A stretch of 39,096 bases of DNA from CAIKZZ01 sp035604595 (GCA_035604595.1 DATNIE010000031.1:1-39096), one strand, 5' to 3'. Counted from the stretch's first letter, positions 1 through 7,390 are shown. Program-made: numbers and translations. The notes: generated by a model not told the origin, from the letters alone.

Positions 1-225
1 TCGGTGGCGCTGATCAACGATCGCGACACCGGCCGGCCCCGCGGCTTCGGCTTCGTCGAAATGGCCAACGCAGACGCTGCGCGCGCGATCCAGAACCTCA
101 ACGGGCAGAACATGGGCGGCCGCCCGTTGCGCGTCAATGAGGCTCAGGAGCGCACCGGCGGTGGTGGTGGCGGTGGCGGCAACCGCGGCGGTGGCGGCGG
201 CGGCGGCGGACCGCGTCGCTGGTAG
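1..225 (+). CDS. Glycine-rich RRM RNA-binding protein (3' end only)
   Basis: This is the C-terminal part of a small single-RRM RNA-binding protein; the 5' end lies outside the window and the frame is open from base 1. The RNP1 motif RGFGFVEM is encoded at about 40-63, preceded by the loop DRDTGRPR, and followed by the last helix and strand of the RRM (NADAARAIQNLNGQNMGGRPLRV). After the RRM comes a tail of Gly runs broken by Asn/Arg, ending PRRW. Bacterial and cyanobacterial proteins of this class are about 80-110 residues long and bind single-stranded RNA, often in cold or stress responses; that role is taken from the family. An internal GTG at position 4 should not be read as the true start, because the first half of the RRM would be missing. 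Confidence 0.9.
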   Translation, partial: SVALINDRDTGRPRGFGFVEMANADAARAIQNLNGQNMGGRPLRVNEAQERTGGGGGGGGNRGGGGGGGGPRRW

Positions 226-266
226 GCACCGGGCGCGGCCGCCAGGCCGCGAACCGTCCAGCACCC

Positions 267-290
267 GAAGGGCCGCATCAGCGGCCCTTC
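267..290. terminator. Hairpin between convergent RRM gene and modA
   Basis: A perfect 10-bp stem (GAAGGGCCGC / GCGGCCCTTC) closes a four-base loop in the 70-bp gap between two converging genes. There is no clear U-tract on either side, so it may act in both directions as a weak intrinsic terminator or as a transcript end stabiliser. Function is inferred from position and symmetry. Confidence 0.6.
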
Positions 291-295
291 GGCAT

Positions 296-1108
296 TCAGG
301 GGTGCGGCAGCGCTGTAAATCCCGCGCGCTCGAACGCCGCGCGCGCACTCGGGCCGCGCAGCCAGGCCGCGAAGTCCGCCGCCCTGGCGGAGGCGCCCGC
401 GGCGAGCGCGAACGGGTAGCGGATCGGCGGATGTGAATCCGCCGGGAACACTGCGACTACTCGGACTCGCGGCTCGAGCCGCGCGTCAGTCTCGTAGACG
501 ATGCCGAGCTGCGTTTCGCCGCGGGCGACGAACGCCAGCGCGGCGCGAACGTTTTCAGCGCGGGCGAGTCGGTTGATGACGCCCTGCCAGGCACCGAGCG
601 AGCCGAGCGCCGCGCGCGCGTAGCGCCCGGCCGGTACATCCGGATCGGCAACCGCGAGGCGGCCGTCGCCGAGCGCCGCCGTCAGGGACACACCGGGCGC
701 GAGCGTGAGCTCGACACGCGAGTCGCGCGGAGCGATCAGCACCAGTCGGTTGCCGACCAGGTCGATGCGGCTGGCGGCATCAATCAGCCCGCGCGCGGCG
801 AGGTAATCCATCCACTCCTCGTCGGCTGCGAAGAATGCATCGGCCGGGGCGCCGGCCTCAATCTGCCGCGCCAGCTGCGAGCTGCCGCCGAACGACAGCT
901 TCACCTCGGTGCCGCGCGCCGCCCGGTACGAGGCCGCGATGTCGGTGAGCACGTCGGTCAGCGAGGCGGCGGCGAACACCAGCGGCGCACCGGCGGTGGC
1001 GGCGCGGGCCGGGGCTGCGACAGGCAGCGCCGTCAGGCACAGCGCCACCCCGGCCACCGTGCCGAGCACGCGCAGCCGGCATGGTGCGCGAGCCGCGGTC
1101 CCACTCAT
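296..1108 (-). CDS. modA: Molybdate ABC transporter, periplasmic substrate-binding protein
   Basis: ModA captures molybdate (or tungstate) in the periplasm and hands it to ModB. The 270-residue product starts at the ATG ending at 1108; longer in-frame starts would run into modC and lack a signal peptide at the N-terminus. A Sec signal (VLGTVAGVALCLTALPVAAPARA) is followed by the family motif LVFAAASLTDVL and then SFGGSSQLARQIEAGAPADAFF, where the Ser residues are typical oxyanion ligands. The C-terminal YPFALAAG and AAWLRGPSARAAFERAGF segments also match ModA. The ATG overlaps the modC stop (ATGA), so translation is probably coupled. It is the last gene of a modB-modC-modA operon, whereas most genomes place modA first. 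Confidence 0.95.
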   Translation of the reverse strand: MSGTAARAPCRLRVLGTVAGVALCLTALPVAAPARAATAGAPLVFAAASLTDVLTDIAASYRAARGTEVKLSFGGSSQLARQIEAGAPADAFFAADEEWMDYLAARGLIDAASRIDLVGNRLVLIAPRDSRVELTLAPGVSLTAALGDGRLAVADPDVPAGRYARAALGSLGAWQGVINRLARAENVRAALAFVARGETQLGIVYETDARLEPRVRVVAVFPADSHPPIRYPFALAAGASARAADFAAWLRGPSARAAFERAGFTALPHP

Positions 1109-2217
1109 GGCGGCGCTCCGCCGTGCCCGCCGCGGCTGAATGCATGGCCTCGCAGTGAGGCTGCCTTGACCAGCGCCCACACCGGCGTGCCGGCGCGCAG
1201 CGCGAGTTCGACGACCGCCGCGCGCGTGATGCGGGCGAGGAGTCGCGCGCCGCCTACTGCAACACTCGCAAGCACGGAATCGGGCCCTTCATCGGCGAGC
1301 TCGGTGAGCACGCCGGCGAGCGCATTGCGCACCGACAGGCCATGGGGCGCGCTGGTCGCGAGGATCACATCGCGCGCCAGCACGTTGAGGCGGACGTGCG
1401 CGCCGGGCTGGGCGCCCGGCAGCGCGAAACGCAGCGTCCCGGAGCCGAGGGCGACGCTCACGAGCCCGGTGAGCGGGTCGATGCCGACGACCTCGACGTC
1501 GAGCACGGCTCCGACCGACTCCGTACCGAGCAGTGCCTGCAAGCGCGCATTGCCGCTGAGTTCGGCGGGCGTGCCCGAGGCCAGCACGCCGCCGTCGGCG
1601 AGCAGCACGATGTGGCTCGCGAGGCGCAGCACCTCCTCATACTGGTGGCTGACGTAGAGCATCGGGATCGCGAAGCGATCGCGCAGCGTCTCGAGGTACG
1701 GCAGCACCTCCTCGCGGCGTGCGACCTCGACGCTTGCAAGCGGCTCGTCGAGCAGCAGCAGGCGCGGCTGGGCGAGCAGCGCCCGCGCGAGCGCGACACG
1801 CTGGCGCTCGCCGCCCGACAGCTGGTTCGCGCGCCGACCGAGCAGCGCACCAAGCCCCAGCAGCACCACGATCTCGTCGCGGTCCGCGTACCGCCCGCCT
1901 GCAGGCGCGCGCTGCGCGCCGTAGCGCAGATTGCCGCTGACGTCGAGGTGCGGGAACAGCCGGGTATCCTGGAACACATAGCCGATGCGCCGCTGCTCGA
2001 CCGGCACATCCACACCGCCCAGCCCGTCGTACAGCACGCGGTCGTCGAGACGGATGTGGCCCTGCGCCGGTGTGAGCAGGCCCGCGATCGCACTGGCGAG
2101 CGTGCTCTTGCCGGCTCCGGACGGCCCGAATAGCGCGATGACGCCGGGCGTGGGGGACGCAAACCGGGCGGTCAGCTGGAATGTCCCGCGGCGCAGCGTC
2201 AGATCGACGTCTAGCAC
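1105..2217 (-). CDS. modC: Molybdate ABC transporter, ATP-binding protein
   Basis: ModC is the cytoplasmic ATPase that powers molybdate import through ModB. The 370-residue protein is read from a GTG at 2217, five bases past the modB stop; longer upstream starts would overlap modB and add a non-homologous leader. Visible motifs are Walker A (GPSGAGKST), Q-loop (GYVFQDTRLFPHL), ABC signature (LSGGERQRVALARALL) and Walker B (LLLLDEPL), then the switch His in YVSHQ. The D-loop reads ASVE where ALD is usual. The C-terminal ~130 residues form a TOBE/Mop-like domain (GLSVRNALAGVLTEL), which in this family binds oxyanion and adjusts transport. Confidence 0.95.
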   Translation of the reverse strand: MLDVDLTLRRGTFQLTARFASPTPGVIALFGPSGAGKSTLASAIAGLLTPAQGHIRLDDRVLYDGLGGVDVPVEQRRIGYVFQDTRLFPHLDVSGNLRYGAQRAPAGGRYADRDEIVVLLGLGALLGRRANQLSGGERQRVALARALLAQPRLLLLDEPLASVEVARREEVLPYLETLRDRFAIPMLYVSHQYEEVLRLASHIVLLADGGVLASGTPAELSGNARLQALLGTESVGAVLDVEVVGIDPLTGLVSVALGSGTLRFALPGAQPGAHVRLNVLARDVILATSAPHGLSVRNALAGVLTELADEGPDSVLASVAVGGARLLARITRAAVVELALRAGTPVWALVKAASLRGHAFSRGGHGGAPP

Positions 2218-2221
2218 GGCA

Positions 2222-2908
2222 CTATTGGCCGAGACGCGCCCGCAGGCGGCGGGCGATGAATTCGGCGACCACGAGTCCGGCCAGCCCGAGTCCGAACGAC
2301 AGTGCCGCAAGGCGTGCGGCGGGCAGGTCACCGCCCGGCGACTGCAGCGCGGTGTAGAGCGCAAGCGGCAGCGTCTGCGTCTCGCCCGGGATGTTGCTCG
2401 CGAAGGTGATCACGGCGCCGAACTCGCCGAGTCCCGCGGCGAAGGCGGTCACGGCCCCGGCGAGAATTCCCGGCGCCATCAGCGGCAGGGTGATAGTCGC
2501 GAAGCGGTCGAGCGCACCGGCTCCGAGCGTGCGTGCCGCATCCTCGAGGCCGGCCGGGATCGACTCCAGCGACAGGCGAATCGCACGGACCATCAGCGGC
2601 AAGCTCATGACCGCGGTCGCGAGGGCGGCGCCGGTGGTCGTGAATGCAAGCCGCAGGCCGAACGCGGCGTAGAGCCGGCCGCCGATCGGTCCGTGCACGC
2701 CGAACAGCACCAGCAGCAGGTAACCGACGACGACCGGCGGCAGCACGAGCGGCAGGTGCACGAAGGCATCGAGCAGCGTGCGTCCGGCGAATCGCGCCCG
2801 GACGAGCAGCCACGCGATCAGGGTCGCGAGCGGAAGATTGAACGCCACGCTCTCCGAGGCGACGCGCAGGCTGAGGCCCAGCGCCTGCGACTCAGCGGGC
2901 GTCAGCAC
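2222..2908 (-). CDS. modB: Molybdate ABC transporter, permease
   Basis: ModB is the inner-membrane channel subunit of the molybdate importer. The 228-residue length is normal. The N-terminus LTPAESQALGLSLRVA precedes a first membrane helix, followed by the typical HLPLVLPPVVVGYLLL segment. The cytoplasmic EAA loop that contacts ModC is seen as DAARTLGAGALDRFATITLPL. About five membrane helices are visible. It is the first gene of the operon; modC starts five bases downstream. The ~120 bases upstream contain no convincing ModE-type palindrome or molybdenum-cofactor riboswitch that I could recognise by eye. Confidence 0.95.
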   Translation of the reverse strand: MLTPAESQALGLSLRVASESVAFNLPLATLIAWLLVRARFAGRTLLDAFVHLPLVLPPVVVGYLLLVLFGVHGPIGGRLYAAFGLRLAFTTTGAALATAVMSLPLMVRAIRLSLESIPAGLEDAARTLGAGALDRFATITLPLMAPGILAGAVTAFAAGLGEFGAVITFASNIPGETQTLPLALYTALQSPGGDLPAARLAALSFGLGLAGLVVAEFIARRLRARLGQ

Positions 2909-3030
2909 GGGGCGCGGCAGCGCGCGTCGGCGCCGGTGGCCGACACGGGACGGGCCGGAGGCACGGCATCATCGGGCGCGCAGCGTGCGGGTATTTGACA
3001 TATTCCGGCGCCAGTGCGGCCCGCCGGCCG

Positions 3031-3408
3031 TCATGGCATCCGGATGCGGCCACCGCCAGGCGCTGGGGGCACCGCGCCCGGCTCGGGAATCACAATCGAG
3101 GAGGCCGATTCGCGACGCAGCTGCTGCAGCTCGCGCATCGTCTCATCCATCGCCACACGCGCGCTGTCGGCGAACTTGTCGATGGCTTCGGCGAGCGTCG
3201 CGCCGGGAATCTCGAAGCTGATCGGCAGCGTGCCCATCGGCGTCATGACCGAGATCTGCCCTACATACAGCGTCGCGCGGGCGGGGTCGGCGGCACCGTC
3301 CGACTTGACCGGAACGAGCACGCGCACGGTCCCGACCCGGCGATCGGTGTACACCTCTTCCCGGTACAGGCTCGCCGCATCAAAGCGGGCTTCGGTGGTG
3401 GCGTTCAT
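3031..3408 (-). CDS. Conserved-looking small cytoplasmic protein, unknown function
   Basis: I do not recognise this 125-residue protein. The start is the ATG ending at 3408, with GGGAG at a good distance upstream; longer in-frame starts would run into the divergent alr gene and give Arg/Ser-rich nonsense. There is no signal peptide and no membrane segment. The N-terminal half is beta-rich (VGTVRVLVPVKSDG, TLYVGQISVMTPMGTLPISFEIPGA), the second half is one long amphipathic helix (LAEAIDKFADSARVAMDETM) with a Leu/Gln/Arg-rich coiled-coil-like end, and the tail is Pro/Gly-rich. It is divergent from alr and stands upstream of modB on the same strand with a gap of about 120 bases, so co-transcription with the mod operon is possible. 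Confidence 0.75.
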   Translation of the reverse strand: MNATTEARFDAASLYREEVYTDRRVGTVRVLVPVKSDGAADPARATLYVGQISVMTPMGTLPISFEIPGATLAEAIDKFADSARVAMDETMRELQQLRRESASSIVIPEPGAVPPAPGGGRIRMP

Positions 3409-3539
3409 CGGCAACTCCCACGGCAGGTCAGTCGGATGCTGCCACCGTAGCAGAGGCGGGTGCGCGGCAGAAGCACTCGAGCTGTCGGCCAGCGCCAAAG
3501 ACCTTAGACTAGCGGCGCTCCCCTCGCGCGAGGACCGCT

Positions 3540-4655
3540 TTGACCGACTCTGCCGCCGCGCTCGGCGATATCGACGCTGACTTGACCGGCGCGCCGGCCG
3601 CGCGGTTGACGATCGAGCTCGGCGCGCTCGCTGATAACTACCGGACGCTCGTGCGCGTGGCGGCACCCAGCGAGGTGGCAGCCGTCGTGAAGGCCGACGC
3701 CTACGGGCTCGGCCTCGGCCCGGTCGCCGAACGCCTTGCCGCGCTCGGCTGCCGCAGCTTCTTCGTGACGACCGTGGACGAGGGCGTGCGACTGCGGCAT
3801 CTGCTGCCCGAGTGCCGCGTCTTCGTGCTGCACGGTGCCGGCTCGGCGATTGCGGACTGCCGCGAGGCACGCCTGACCCCGGTGCTCAATACGCTCGGCG
3901 ATGCGCGCGAGTGGGCCGCGTACGGCGCCGGCGCGCCGGCGGCAATCCAGGTCGACACCGGCATTACCCGCGCCGGACTCGATGCGCGCGACGTCGCGCG
4001 GCTCGCCGCCGACCCGCCGCTGCTCGCGGCGCTGCGGCTTGAACTGCTGCTGACGCAGCTCGCGTGCGCCGACGATCCATCGCATCCGCTCAATGCCGAG
4101 CAGGTCGCCCGTTTTGCGGCGCTGCGCGCGCGACTGCCGGCTGTGCCCACCAGCATCGGCAACTCCGCGGGAACGCTGCTCGGTCCGGAGTTCCGCGGCG
4201 ATGTCGTGCGGCCAGGTATTGCGCTGTACGGCGGGCGGCCGTTCCTGACCGGGCAGAACCCCATGCGTCCGGTCGTGCGGCTCGAGGCGCGCGTGCTGCA
4301 GGTCCGGGATATCGCAGAGGACGCCTGGGTCGGGTACGGAGCGACATGGCATGCGCGCGCGCCGGCACGCATCGCCACGGTCGGAGCCGGCTACGCCGAT
4401 GGCTATCCGCGCGCGCTCGGCGGCCGCGGCTTCGCGTTCGCCGCCGGCCGGCGACTGCCGGTCGTTGGCCGCGTATCGATGGATCTGACCACCATCGATG
4501 TGACGGAGCTCGCGGCGGATGCGCTCCGGACCGGCGATTACGTGGATCTGCTGGGCGGTGGTGTGCCGCTCGAAGAAGCGGCGACGCTCGCCGGCACGAT
4601 CAGCTACGAGCTGCTCACCGGGCTCGCGCCTCGGCTCGCGCGTCGCTGGTGCTGA
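3540..4655 (+). CDS. alr: Alanine racemase
   Basis: A PLP enzyme interconverting L- and D-alanine, for peptidoglycan precursors or for D-alanine catabolism. The 371-residue protein carries the PLP lysine in VVKADAYGLG (Lys51) and the second catalytic base Tyr266 in VGYGATW. Further family signatures are GITRAGL, SIGNSAGTL, RPGIALYG and the C-terminal GRVSMDLTTIDVT. The start appears to be a TTG at 3540, with GAGG about eight bases upstream; no better ATG or GTG lies nearby, and the first ~20 residues are a poorly conserved leader. The location next to an Lrp regulator and alanine dehydrogenase suggests a catabolic (DadX-like) as well as a biosynthetic role; this is inference. Confidence 0.93.
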   Translation: MTDSAAALGDIDADLTGAPAARLTIELGALADNYRTLVRVAAPSEVAAVVKADAYGLGLGPVAERLAALGCRSFFVTTVDEGVRLRHLLPECRVFVLHGAGSAIADCREARLTPVLNTLGDAREWAAYGAGAPAAIQVDTGITRAGLDARDVARLAADPPLLAALRLELLLTQLACADDPSHPLNAEQVARFAALRARLPAVPTSIGNSAGTLLGPEFRGDVVRPGIALYGGRPFLTGQNPMRPVVRLEARVLQVRDIAEDAWVGYGATWHARAPARIATVGAGYADGYPRALGGRGFAFAAGRRLPVVGRVSMDLTTIDVTELAADALRTGDYVDLLGGGVPLEEAATLAGTISYELLTGLAPRLARRWC

Positions 4656-4873
4656 GCGCCAGGTCGGGCGGGCGCCGCCCACCCCGGCTTCACGATTTGC
4701 CGCTGCCGAATCCGTGAACCCCGTGGTAGATGGTCGCTGGCGGCCGATCGGGTGCCGCCTGGGCGCGCGCTGTGATGGCCGCGCCTCCACCCGCGTCCCG
4801 GGTGCCGCGCACGGCGCCGGCACCGGGATGGTGTGCACCGCCGCGGACCGCGTCGAACGCCCGACCCCGACCG
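4656..4873. other. Intergenic region between convergent alr and lrp
   Basis: No credible gene is seen. Just after the alr stop a short GC hairpin (GGGCG / CGCCC, 4666-4680) could help end transcription, but it has only five pairs and no U-tract. Confidence 0.4.
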
Positions 4874-5335
4874 TCAGCGCACCGGGAGTTCCCGGGATTT
4901 CTGCACCGTGCGCAGCGCAAAGCTCGAGTGCACACGCGCCACGTGCGGCAGGCTCGTCAAATGACGACTGTGCACGCGCTCGAAATCCGCGGTATCAGCG
5001 ACTACGACCCGCAGCAGGTAGTCGTACTCCCCGGACATCAGGTAGCACTCCATCACTTCCGGAACCTTGCGCACCGCCTGCTCGAATGCGGCAAGGTCGG
5101 CACGCTCCTGGCGTTCGAGCGTGATGCTGACGAACACGTTGACGCCACAGCCCGCCTTCTGCTGGTTCAGGACTGCGGCGTAGCCCTCGATCAGGCCCTC
5201 GGACTCGAGCGCGCGCACCCTCCGCAGGCACGCCGACTCCGACAGGTTGATGCGCGCCGCCAGCTCGCTGTTGGTGATGCGCCCCTCGCGTTGCAGTGTC
5301 TGCATCAGCGCGCGGTCGAATCGGTCGAGCTGCAT
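4874..5335 (-). CDS. Lrp/AsnC-family transcriptional regulator
   Basis: A 153-residue feast/famine regulator. The N-terminal winged helix-turn-helix begins LDRFDRALMQTLQREGRITN and contains SELAARINLSESACLRRVRAL. The C-terminal RAM ligand-binding domain includes VPEVMECYLMSGEYDYLLRV, very close to Lrp and AldR-type proteins. It is divergently transcribed from alanine dehydrogenase, with 136 bases between the start codons, so the likely job is alanine-responsive control of ald and of itself; the effector is inferred from context. AAGGA lies eight bases before the ATG. Lrp/AsnC proteins usually act as dimers to octamers that bind symmetric AT-rich sites, and such a site is seen in the gap. Confidence 0.93.
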   Translation of the reverse strand: MQLDRFDRALMQTLQREGRITNSELAARINLSESACLRRVRALESEGLIEGYAAVLNQQKAGCGVNVFVSITLERQERADLAAFEQAVRKVPEVMECYLMSGEYDYLLRVVVADTADFERVHSRHLTSLPHVARVHSSFALRTVQKSRELPVR

Positions 5336-5370
5336 CGGCAGATCCTTGCGTGATGGTCAGGATTTTCAGC

Positions 5371-5390
5371 GTAATATTGCGCAATCAGGC
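5371..5390. promoter_or_regulatory. Palindromic AT-rich site in lrp-ald divergent region
   Basis: A perfect 10-bp palindrome ATTGCGCAAT (5376-5385) overlaps a near-palindrome GCGTAATATTGCGC (starting about 5370). It is one of the few AT-rich stretches in this part of the window and lies about 35-50 bases before the lrp start and about 90 bases before ald. This fits an Lrp/AsnC-type operator controlling both genes. The binding protein is inferred, not shown. Confidence 0.4.
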
Positions 5391-5471
5391 CAGATGCTGC
5401 GGTGCATTTGCAAGAGCATGCAGTGCCGCGATCGCTACAGTAGCCAATCAACAACCCAGGGGAGAGTCGCG

Positions 5472-6587
5472 ATGCGCATCGGTGTACCGAAGGAAGTGAA
5501 GGTCCACGAGTACCGCGTGGGATTGACGCCTGCGGGCGTGCGCGAACTGGTCACGGCCGGGCACGAGGTGACGGTCCAGACGCATGCCGGCGACGGCATC
5601 GGCATGGACGACGGCGAATACGTCGCCGCCGGTGCGCGGATCCTGCGGACCGCGAAGGAACTGTACGAGTCGGCCGACCTGATCGTGAAGGTCAAGGAGC
5701 CCCAGGCCCGCGAGTGCCGGATGCTGCGCAAGGGCCAGGTGCTGTTCACCTACCTGCATCTCGCCGCGGATCGCGCGCAGGCCAAGGGACTGATGGCCGC
5801 GGGCGCCACGGCGATCGCGTACGAGACCGTGACGGCGAGCGACGACAGCCTGCCGCTGCTGACGCCGATGAGCGAGGTCGCCGGCCGCATGGCGGTGCAG
5901 GTCGGTGCCACGTCGCTGCAGAAGGCGAGCGGCGGCTTTGGCGTGCTGCTCGGCGGCGTGCCCGGCGTCCCGCCCGCCAAGGTCGTGATCCTGGGCGGCG
6001 GCGTATCCGGCACGCACGCCGCTGAGATGGCGACCGGTCTGCGCGCCGACGTGACGATCGTCGACCGGTCCGCCAAGCGCCTGCGCGAGCTCGCCCTGCA
6101 GTTCGGCAGCAGCGCCAAGACCGTCTACTCGACGACCCACGCCATCGAGGTCCTGACGCAAGATGCCGATCTGGTGATCGGCGCGGTGCTGATCCACGGC
6201 GCCGCGGCTCCGAAGCTCGTGACCCGCGCAATGGTCAAGCGCATGAAGGCGGGGGCGGTGCTGGTCGACATCTCGATCGATCAGGGGGGCTGCTTCGAGA
6301 CCAGCCGGCCGACAACCCACGCCGCGCCCACCTACGTGGTCGACGGCGTGATCCACTACTGCGTGACCAACATGCCGGGCGCGGTGCCCCGCACGTCGAC
6401 CTTCGCCCTGACCAACGCGACGCTGCCCTACGTCCGCGCGCTCGCCGACCTCGGCTGGGAGCGGGCGTTGGCGCGCGATCCGGGCTTCGCGCTGGGACTC
6501 AACGTGCACGCCGGGCACATCACCCACGAGGCCGTGGCCCGCGCCCTGGGCATGGACTTTCGCCCGCACGCGTTCAAGCGCACCTGA
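5472..6587 (+). CDS. ald: Alanine dehydrogenase
   Basis: An NAD-dependent enzyme that oxidatively deaminates L-alanine to pyruvate and ammonia, or works in reverse. The 371-residue length and N-terminus (MRIGVPKEVKVHEYRVGLTP) are those of the family. The substrate-binding Lys75 (in VKVKEP) and catalytic His96 (in YLHLAA) fall at the canonical positions, as does Asp270 in DISIDQGGCFETS. The Rossmann fold shows VVILGGGVSGTHAAEMA. The start chosen is the ATG at 5472 with a strong GGGGAGAG ribosome-binding site; in-frame upstream starts would add a non-homologous leader. With alr nearby, D-alanine could be routed via L-alanine to pyruvate. Confidence 0.97.
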   Translation: MRIGVPKEVKVHEYRVGLTPAGVRELVTAGHEVTVQTHAGDGIGMDDGEYVAAGARILRTAKELYESADLIVKVKEPQARECRMLRKGQVLFTYLHLAADRAQAKGLMAAGATAIAYETVTASDDSLPLLTPMSEVAGRMAVQVGATSLQKASGGFGVLLGGVPGVPPAKVVILGGGVSGTHAAEMATGLRADVTIVDRSAKRLRELALQFGSSAKTVYSTTHAIEVLTQDADLVIGAVLIHGAAAPKLVTRAMVKRMKAGAVLVDISIDQGGCFETSRPTTHAAPTYVVDGVIHYCVTNMPGAVPRTSTFALTNATLPYVRALADLGWERALARDPGFALGLNVHAGHITHEAVARALGMDFRPHAFKRT

Positions 6588-6788
6588 GCGCGGACGGCGC
6601 GGCCGGCGCCGCTGCAACCAGATAACCCGCAACCGGCGCTGCGGCGTGTACGGATTCTGCTGCGGCCGCTCCTCGCGTCTGATCGTCCCCGGACGCACGG
6701 GGGCGTGGGCGTCGAATGCGCGCTCGACCCGGGCGATGGCACAGCGGACCTGCATGGTGAACGGCTACCGCCGCGTCGAGGACAGACA
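6588..6788. other. Intergenic region ald to higA-like gene
   Basis: No coding potential is recognised. Just after the ald stop, GC-rich inverted segments around 6595-6620 could form a hairpin, but no U-tract follows. No HigB-like toxin frame is present. Confidence 0.3.
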
Positions 6789-7094
6789 GTGACGAGCCAC
6801 TCCGCCGCGCCCGCGCGCTGCCCGGCGACCGCCGGCCGGCGCCCGGTGCATCCCGGCCGGTTCCTCGATTCGCGCTATCTCAAGCCGCTCGCACTGTCGC
6901 AGGAAGCGCTGGCGCGCGAGCTCGGCATCTCGCGCCGGCGCGTCAATGAGATCGTCAACGGCCGCCGCGGCCTGACGCCCGATACCGCCTTGAAGCTCGC
7001 CCGGTACTTCCGTACCGGACCGGAACTCTGGCTCCGGCTGCAGTCCGCGTGGGACCTGCACCGCGCGCAGATCGCGTACCGCCGCGGCACCTGA
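6789..7094 (+). CDS. HigA-family antidote-type XRE regulator (no toxin partner seen)
   Basis: A 101-residue protein with the VapI/HigA layout: HPGRFLDSRYLKPLALSQEALARELGIS leads into a helix-turn-helix, then RRRVNEIVNGRRGLTPDTALKLARYF and the ending GPELWLRLQSAWDLHRAQ. Such proteins neutralise a HigB RNase toxin and repress their own operon. The start is probably GTG at 6789, preceded by GAGGACAG; an in-frame start at 6705 also exists but adds a leader without homology. Only ~200 bases separate it from ald, too little for a typical ~90-residue HigB, and none follows it. It may be an orphan, a remnant of a toxin-antitoxin pair, or a plain regulator. Confidence 0.85.
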   Translation: MTSHSAAPARCPATAGRRPVHPGRFLDSRYLKPLALSQEALARELGISRRRVNEIVNGRRGLTPDTALKLARYFRTGPELWLRLQSAWDLHRAQIAYRRGT

Positions 7095-7159
7095 ACCGTC
7101 CGACCACCGCATCCGCAGCGGCGCAGCGAAAAACCCTGCGGCTTGCACGGATTGGGGCA

Positions 7160-7178
7160 CGTTACACCCGCCGTTACA
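7160..7178 (+). repeat. Direct repeat CGTTACA x2, 12-bp period
   Basis: CGTTACA occurs at 7160-7166 and 7172-7178, one helical turn and a bit apart, about 30 bases before the hupD-like remnant and 210 bases before hupF. It may be a regulator site for the hydrogenase maturation operon or a leftover of an older promoter. I could not make a good sigma-54 or sigma-70 promoter out of the surrounding bases. Confidence 0.25.
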
Positions 7179-7207
7179 GTCGCCGCTGGGCTATCGGGGT
7201 GCGACCA

Positions 7208-7387
7208 ATGATCGAGGCGCTGGCGCTCGCCATGGGCACGGTCCTCTCGACCGAGCAGGGCGTCGGCGCGCGCGGTGTGCAGCGGTCTGCTGACCGCCGG
7301 ATACAAGCTCGGCATCCACTTTGGCCGGCCCCGCCCCACTCCCACAGCCACACCGGCGTTGCGCGTTTCCGGCCCGGACGGTCCTGA
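7208..7387 (+). pseudogene. HupD/HybD hydrogenase endopeptidase N-terminal remnant
   Basis: A 59-codon reading frame directly upstream of hupF. Its first ~27 residues contain ALALAMGTVLSTEQGVGARG, which lines up without gaps with the N-terminal glycine-rich strand-loop of HupD/HybD maturation proteases (consensus VLGIGNxLLxDEGxGVR). The Gly residues, the Leu and the Arg fall in register. The Glu that serves as nickel ligand in HybD (Glu16, DE motif) corresponds to Gln here. After GVQRS the similarity stops in this frame; a continuation (LLTAGYKL) is suggested in another frame, which would fit a frameshift. The rest of a ~160-residue protease is missing. In rhizobial clusters hupD sits exactly here, upstream of hupF. 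The identification rests on short similarity and synteny, so it is tentative. Confidence 0.5.
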
Positions 7388-7390
7388 GCC

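Noticed and set aside
2909..3030. Molybdenum-cofactor riboswitch or ModE box upstream of modB
   Set aside because: The gap is short and I could find neither the characteristic ModE half-sites nor a convincing aptamer-like set of helices.
5448..6755. 435-codon open frame opposite ald
   Set aside because: His/Arg/Gln-rich shadow; ald has all catalytic residues on the plus strand.
7149..7175. Sigma-54 promoter (TTGGGGCACGTTAC...) before hupD/hupF
   Set aside because: The GG element is plausible but no GC doublet is found at the required -12 spacing, so it does not meet the consensus.
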